Assembly (NCBI GenBank): GCA_020310875.1
Contig: CM035428.1
Location: forward strand, 108,443,245-108,507,244
Direction of reading: 5' to 3'
From: Ceratopteris richardii
Taxonomy: Eukaryota > Streptophyta > Polypodiopsida > Polypodiales > Pteridaceae
Length of the DNA: 64,000 bases
Shown here: positions 62,030 to 64,000 of the stretch, piece after piece
Position numbering within the stretch: position 1 is the stretch's first letter
How the letters are laid out: every line of letters starts with the position of its first letter
The notes under the pieces: model-generated
What the model saw: only the letters and a program-made list of their open reading frames with translations
Databases searched by the model: none
What the model was told of the DNA's origin: nothing
Made by a program: the position numbers and the translations under genes

Positions 62030-62277
62030 TCTAGTATGGAGTTGCTAAAAGAAAAAACATGTTTCTCATGGAAATGGCAAGGTGTATGGTCAAAAGTCAA
62101 GCTTTACTACATAGCTTCTAGCTTGAGGCTGTTATGTGTGCAACATATGCATTTAAAAGGTATCCTAGAAAAGCACTACAATTGATCAATCCATATGAGG
62201 CTTGAAATGGTTGCAAGCTATATGTTTCTCATTTGCATGTCTTTGGTTGTTTGACATATGCATTAGTTCTTGTAAAA
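62030..62277 (+). pseudogene. Copia integrase scrap
   Basis: Plus-strand pieces NGVAK, MFLMEMA, LINPYEA and HLHVFGCLTYALVL match the C-terminal part of copia integrase seen in A and H (SITPYEAWH, LRVFGCLAYAL). It runs without a gap into the Ty3/Gypsy RT of J at about 62278. Broken fossil. Confidence 0.68.
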
Positions 62278-64000
62278 ATGCCATTTGGACTCAGATATGC
62301 TCCTATCACTTTCAAGAGAATTGTGAACCTTATCTTTGGATCCCTAATTTTGGAAGTCCTTTGAATATTCATGGATGATTTCTCCTCCTTCTGAGGTACT
62401 TGTACTAGTACTCCTACAAACTGCTTAGATGAGCATTTGGCACAATTGCAACAAGTTTTCAATAGATGCAGGGAAGCTAAGATAAAATTGAATCCAAACA
62501 AGTGTCACTTTCTAGTGACAGAGGGTACCCTTCTTGAACATGTAGTATCTTCCAAAGATATCGCTATTGATCTAGATAAAATTATAGCTATATTGAAGCT
62601 ACCCAAGCCTAAGATGCTAAAAGAAGTATAAAGCTTTTTTGGGCACAATGGATATCATAGAAAGTTTATCAAAGTGAATGGAGACATAGCTTGATCACTT
62701 GTGAGGCTTACATGTAAAGATGTCCCATTTAAGTGGGATGATGCAGAGGAAAAGGCTTACCAGGTTTTGAGATCAAAGCTTGTGGGAGCATCTATCCTAC
62801 TTACTCCATACGGGTCTAAATATTTTCATGTATATGTGGATGCCAATGCCTATGCTATGAGGGAAATCCTTACACAACATAGTAGAGAGCACAAATTAGA
62901 TATAGCCATCCAATGTGCAAGTCGAATATTGACTAAGCGGAGAAGAAATATAGTACCATTGAGATAGAAGATTTGAAAATGGTATTTTAGGTTCAAAAGT
63001 TCCACCACTATATGTTAGGGCTGAATTTTGTGATTATTATAGATCATCAATCATTAAAATATTTATTGGATAAGCGACAAGCAATAGGTAGAGTTTGGAG
63101 ATGGCTCCTGTTGATCCAAGAATTTGATTTTGTCATAGTGCATAAACTAGGCAAAGAAAATGTCATGGTTGATCATCTGCCTAGTGTTAGCCTAGAGAAC
63201 CAAGATATTGGAGTGCATGATTAGTTCTCAGATGCTAACCTATTCACAGTAAGTGCTCCTGGGTGGTATGAAGATATCAAGAAGTTTCTCAAGATAGAGC
63301 ATTATCTTGATAAAGCTAAATCTATGCAAAGAAAGAGATTGCTCATGAAAAGAAGGCCTTATACAAGTATTGCGGGAAAGTTGTATAGATATGGAAAGGA
63401 TGTTACACTTAGGAAGTGCATGGAAGAAGAAGAGGCATGACAAATCCTTAAGACTACACATGAAGGACCAGGTGGTGGGCACCTCCCTAACCATATTATG
63501 AGCAAAGAATCCTAGATGATGGCTTATGGTGGCCAACTTTTTTCATAGATACAAAGGAGAGAGCACAAGCATGTGATGCATATCAAATATGTGGACCCAT
63601 GTCTAGTGGGCAAAGACAACATCCATTGGTTGTACACACTTCATGACAACCCTTTGAGAAATGGGGTTTGGATTTTAGAGGGCCTATTTATCCTACATCT
63701 TTTCCCAAAAAGGATAAGTACTTGCTGGTTGCAACAGACTATGCCACTAAATGGGCTAAGGTAATTTCTTCCCTAGATTGCTTTGCATAAAGAGTTGTTG
63801 ATTTCTTATATAGCAACATCTTTTGCAAATATGGGTGTTTATTAGAAATTTGTACTAATCAAGGGACACATGAAATATTTAATAAATATAGGAATCTCCA
63901 TCACACCTCATGTGCCTACTATCCAAGGGAAAATGGGCAAGCAGAGTTGACAAACAAGGTATTGATAGCCTTGCTCAAAAAGGAATGTGGTACAAGGCCT
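62278..64000 (+). mobile_element. Ty3/Gypsy element J, RT to integrase, runs off window
   Basis: Plus strand: RT (MPFGLRYAPITFKRIVNLIF, HLAQLQQVFNRCREAKIKLN, NKCHFLVTEGTLLEHVVSS), RNase H (FKWDDAEEKAYQVLRSKLVG, FHVYVDANAYAMREILTQHS, IIIDHQSLKYLLDKRQAIG), HHCC region (EGPGGGHLPNHIM) and integrase (KYLLVATDYATKWAKVIS, YYPRENGQAELTNKVLIAL). The integrase wording and absence of K-type features suggest a non-chromoviral lineage; it differs from R. Broken, with many breaks; the 3' end lies beyond 64000. Confidence 0.82.

Overview
The window looks like intergenic DNA from a large-genome land plant. The evidence is the set of element families: Ty1/copia with initiator-Met-type primer sites, plant chromoviruses, a Ty3/Gypsy element primed by tRNA-Asp, a plant L1-type LINE and a PIF/Harbinger transposase. 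I cannot fix the species; a fern, lycophyte or gymnosperm would fit as well as a flowering plant. I found no convincing host gene and no complete tRNA or rRNA gene. Nearly everything recognisable is a transposable element, mostly old and broken, stacked by nested insertion.

Layout. 1-1427: AT-rich DNA with a decayed PIF/Harbinger transposase (858-1350, minus). 1428-7928 and 15515-16100: fragments of one chromovirus (Ty3/Gypsy) family in both orientations (K, L, Q). Inside the L LTR sits a small non-coding LTR element N (7929-15514), and inside N a copia element P with 1.27-kb LTRs (8529-14471, TSD AAAAC). 16101-26128: copia B (minus) split by copia A of the same family (19641-24681, TSD TCTTT); B in turn lies in copia C (plus, 26129-27728). 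27729-29395: copia D (plus). 29396-49384: an L1-type LINE (minus) split by R, the youngest and largest element (31799-48412, 16.6 kb, minus, TSD GTCCT). 49385-50650: 3' part of a copia (E) with its LTR. 52281-53340: a different copia gag fragment (F). 54428-54483: a 5S rRNA-like stretch. 54990-58001: chromovirus G (minus), met by copia H (58002-60942) and a copia gag of another type (I). 62030-64000: a copia integrase scrap fused to Ty3/Gypsy element J (plus), which runs off the window.

Element R is the most interesting object. It looks whole: its LTRs differ by about 4 substitutions and 1 indel in 580 bp, it has a perfect 5-bp TSD, a 20-nt tRNA-Asp primer site, a purine tract and long open frames. 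Its organisation is unusual: a 156-residue leader ORF, a 2913-residue Gag-Pol with three zinc knuckles of uncommon spacing, two consecutive HHCC modules before the integrase core and a second retropepsin-like domain after the integrase, then two further ORFs (1095 and 330 residues) between pol and the 3' LTR, and an array of about 17 CpG-rich 18/20-bp units carrying the palindrome TCGCGA in its 5' leader. All function assigned to these extra parts is inference.

Relative ages from LTR divergence agree with the nesting: R (<1%) inside the LINE; P (about 2.5-3%) inside N (roughly 10%); A (about 5%) inside B; K about 6%.
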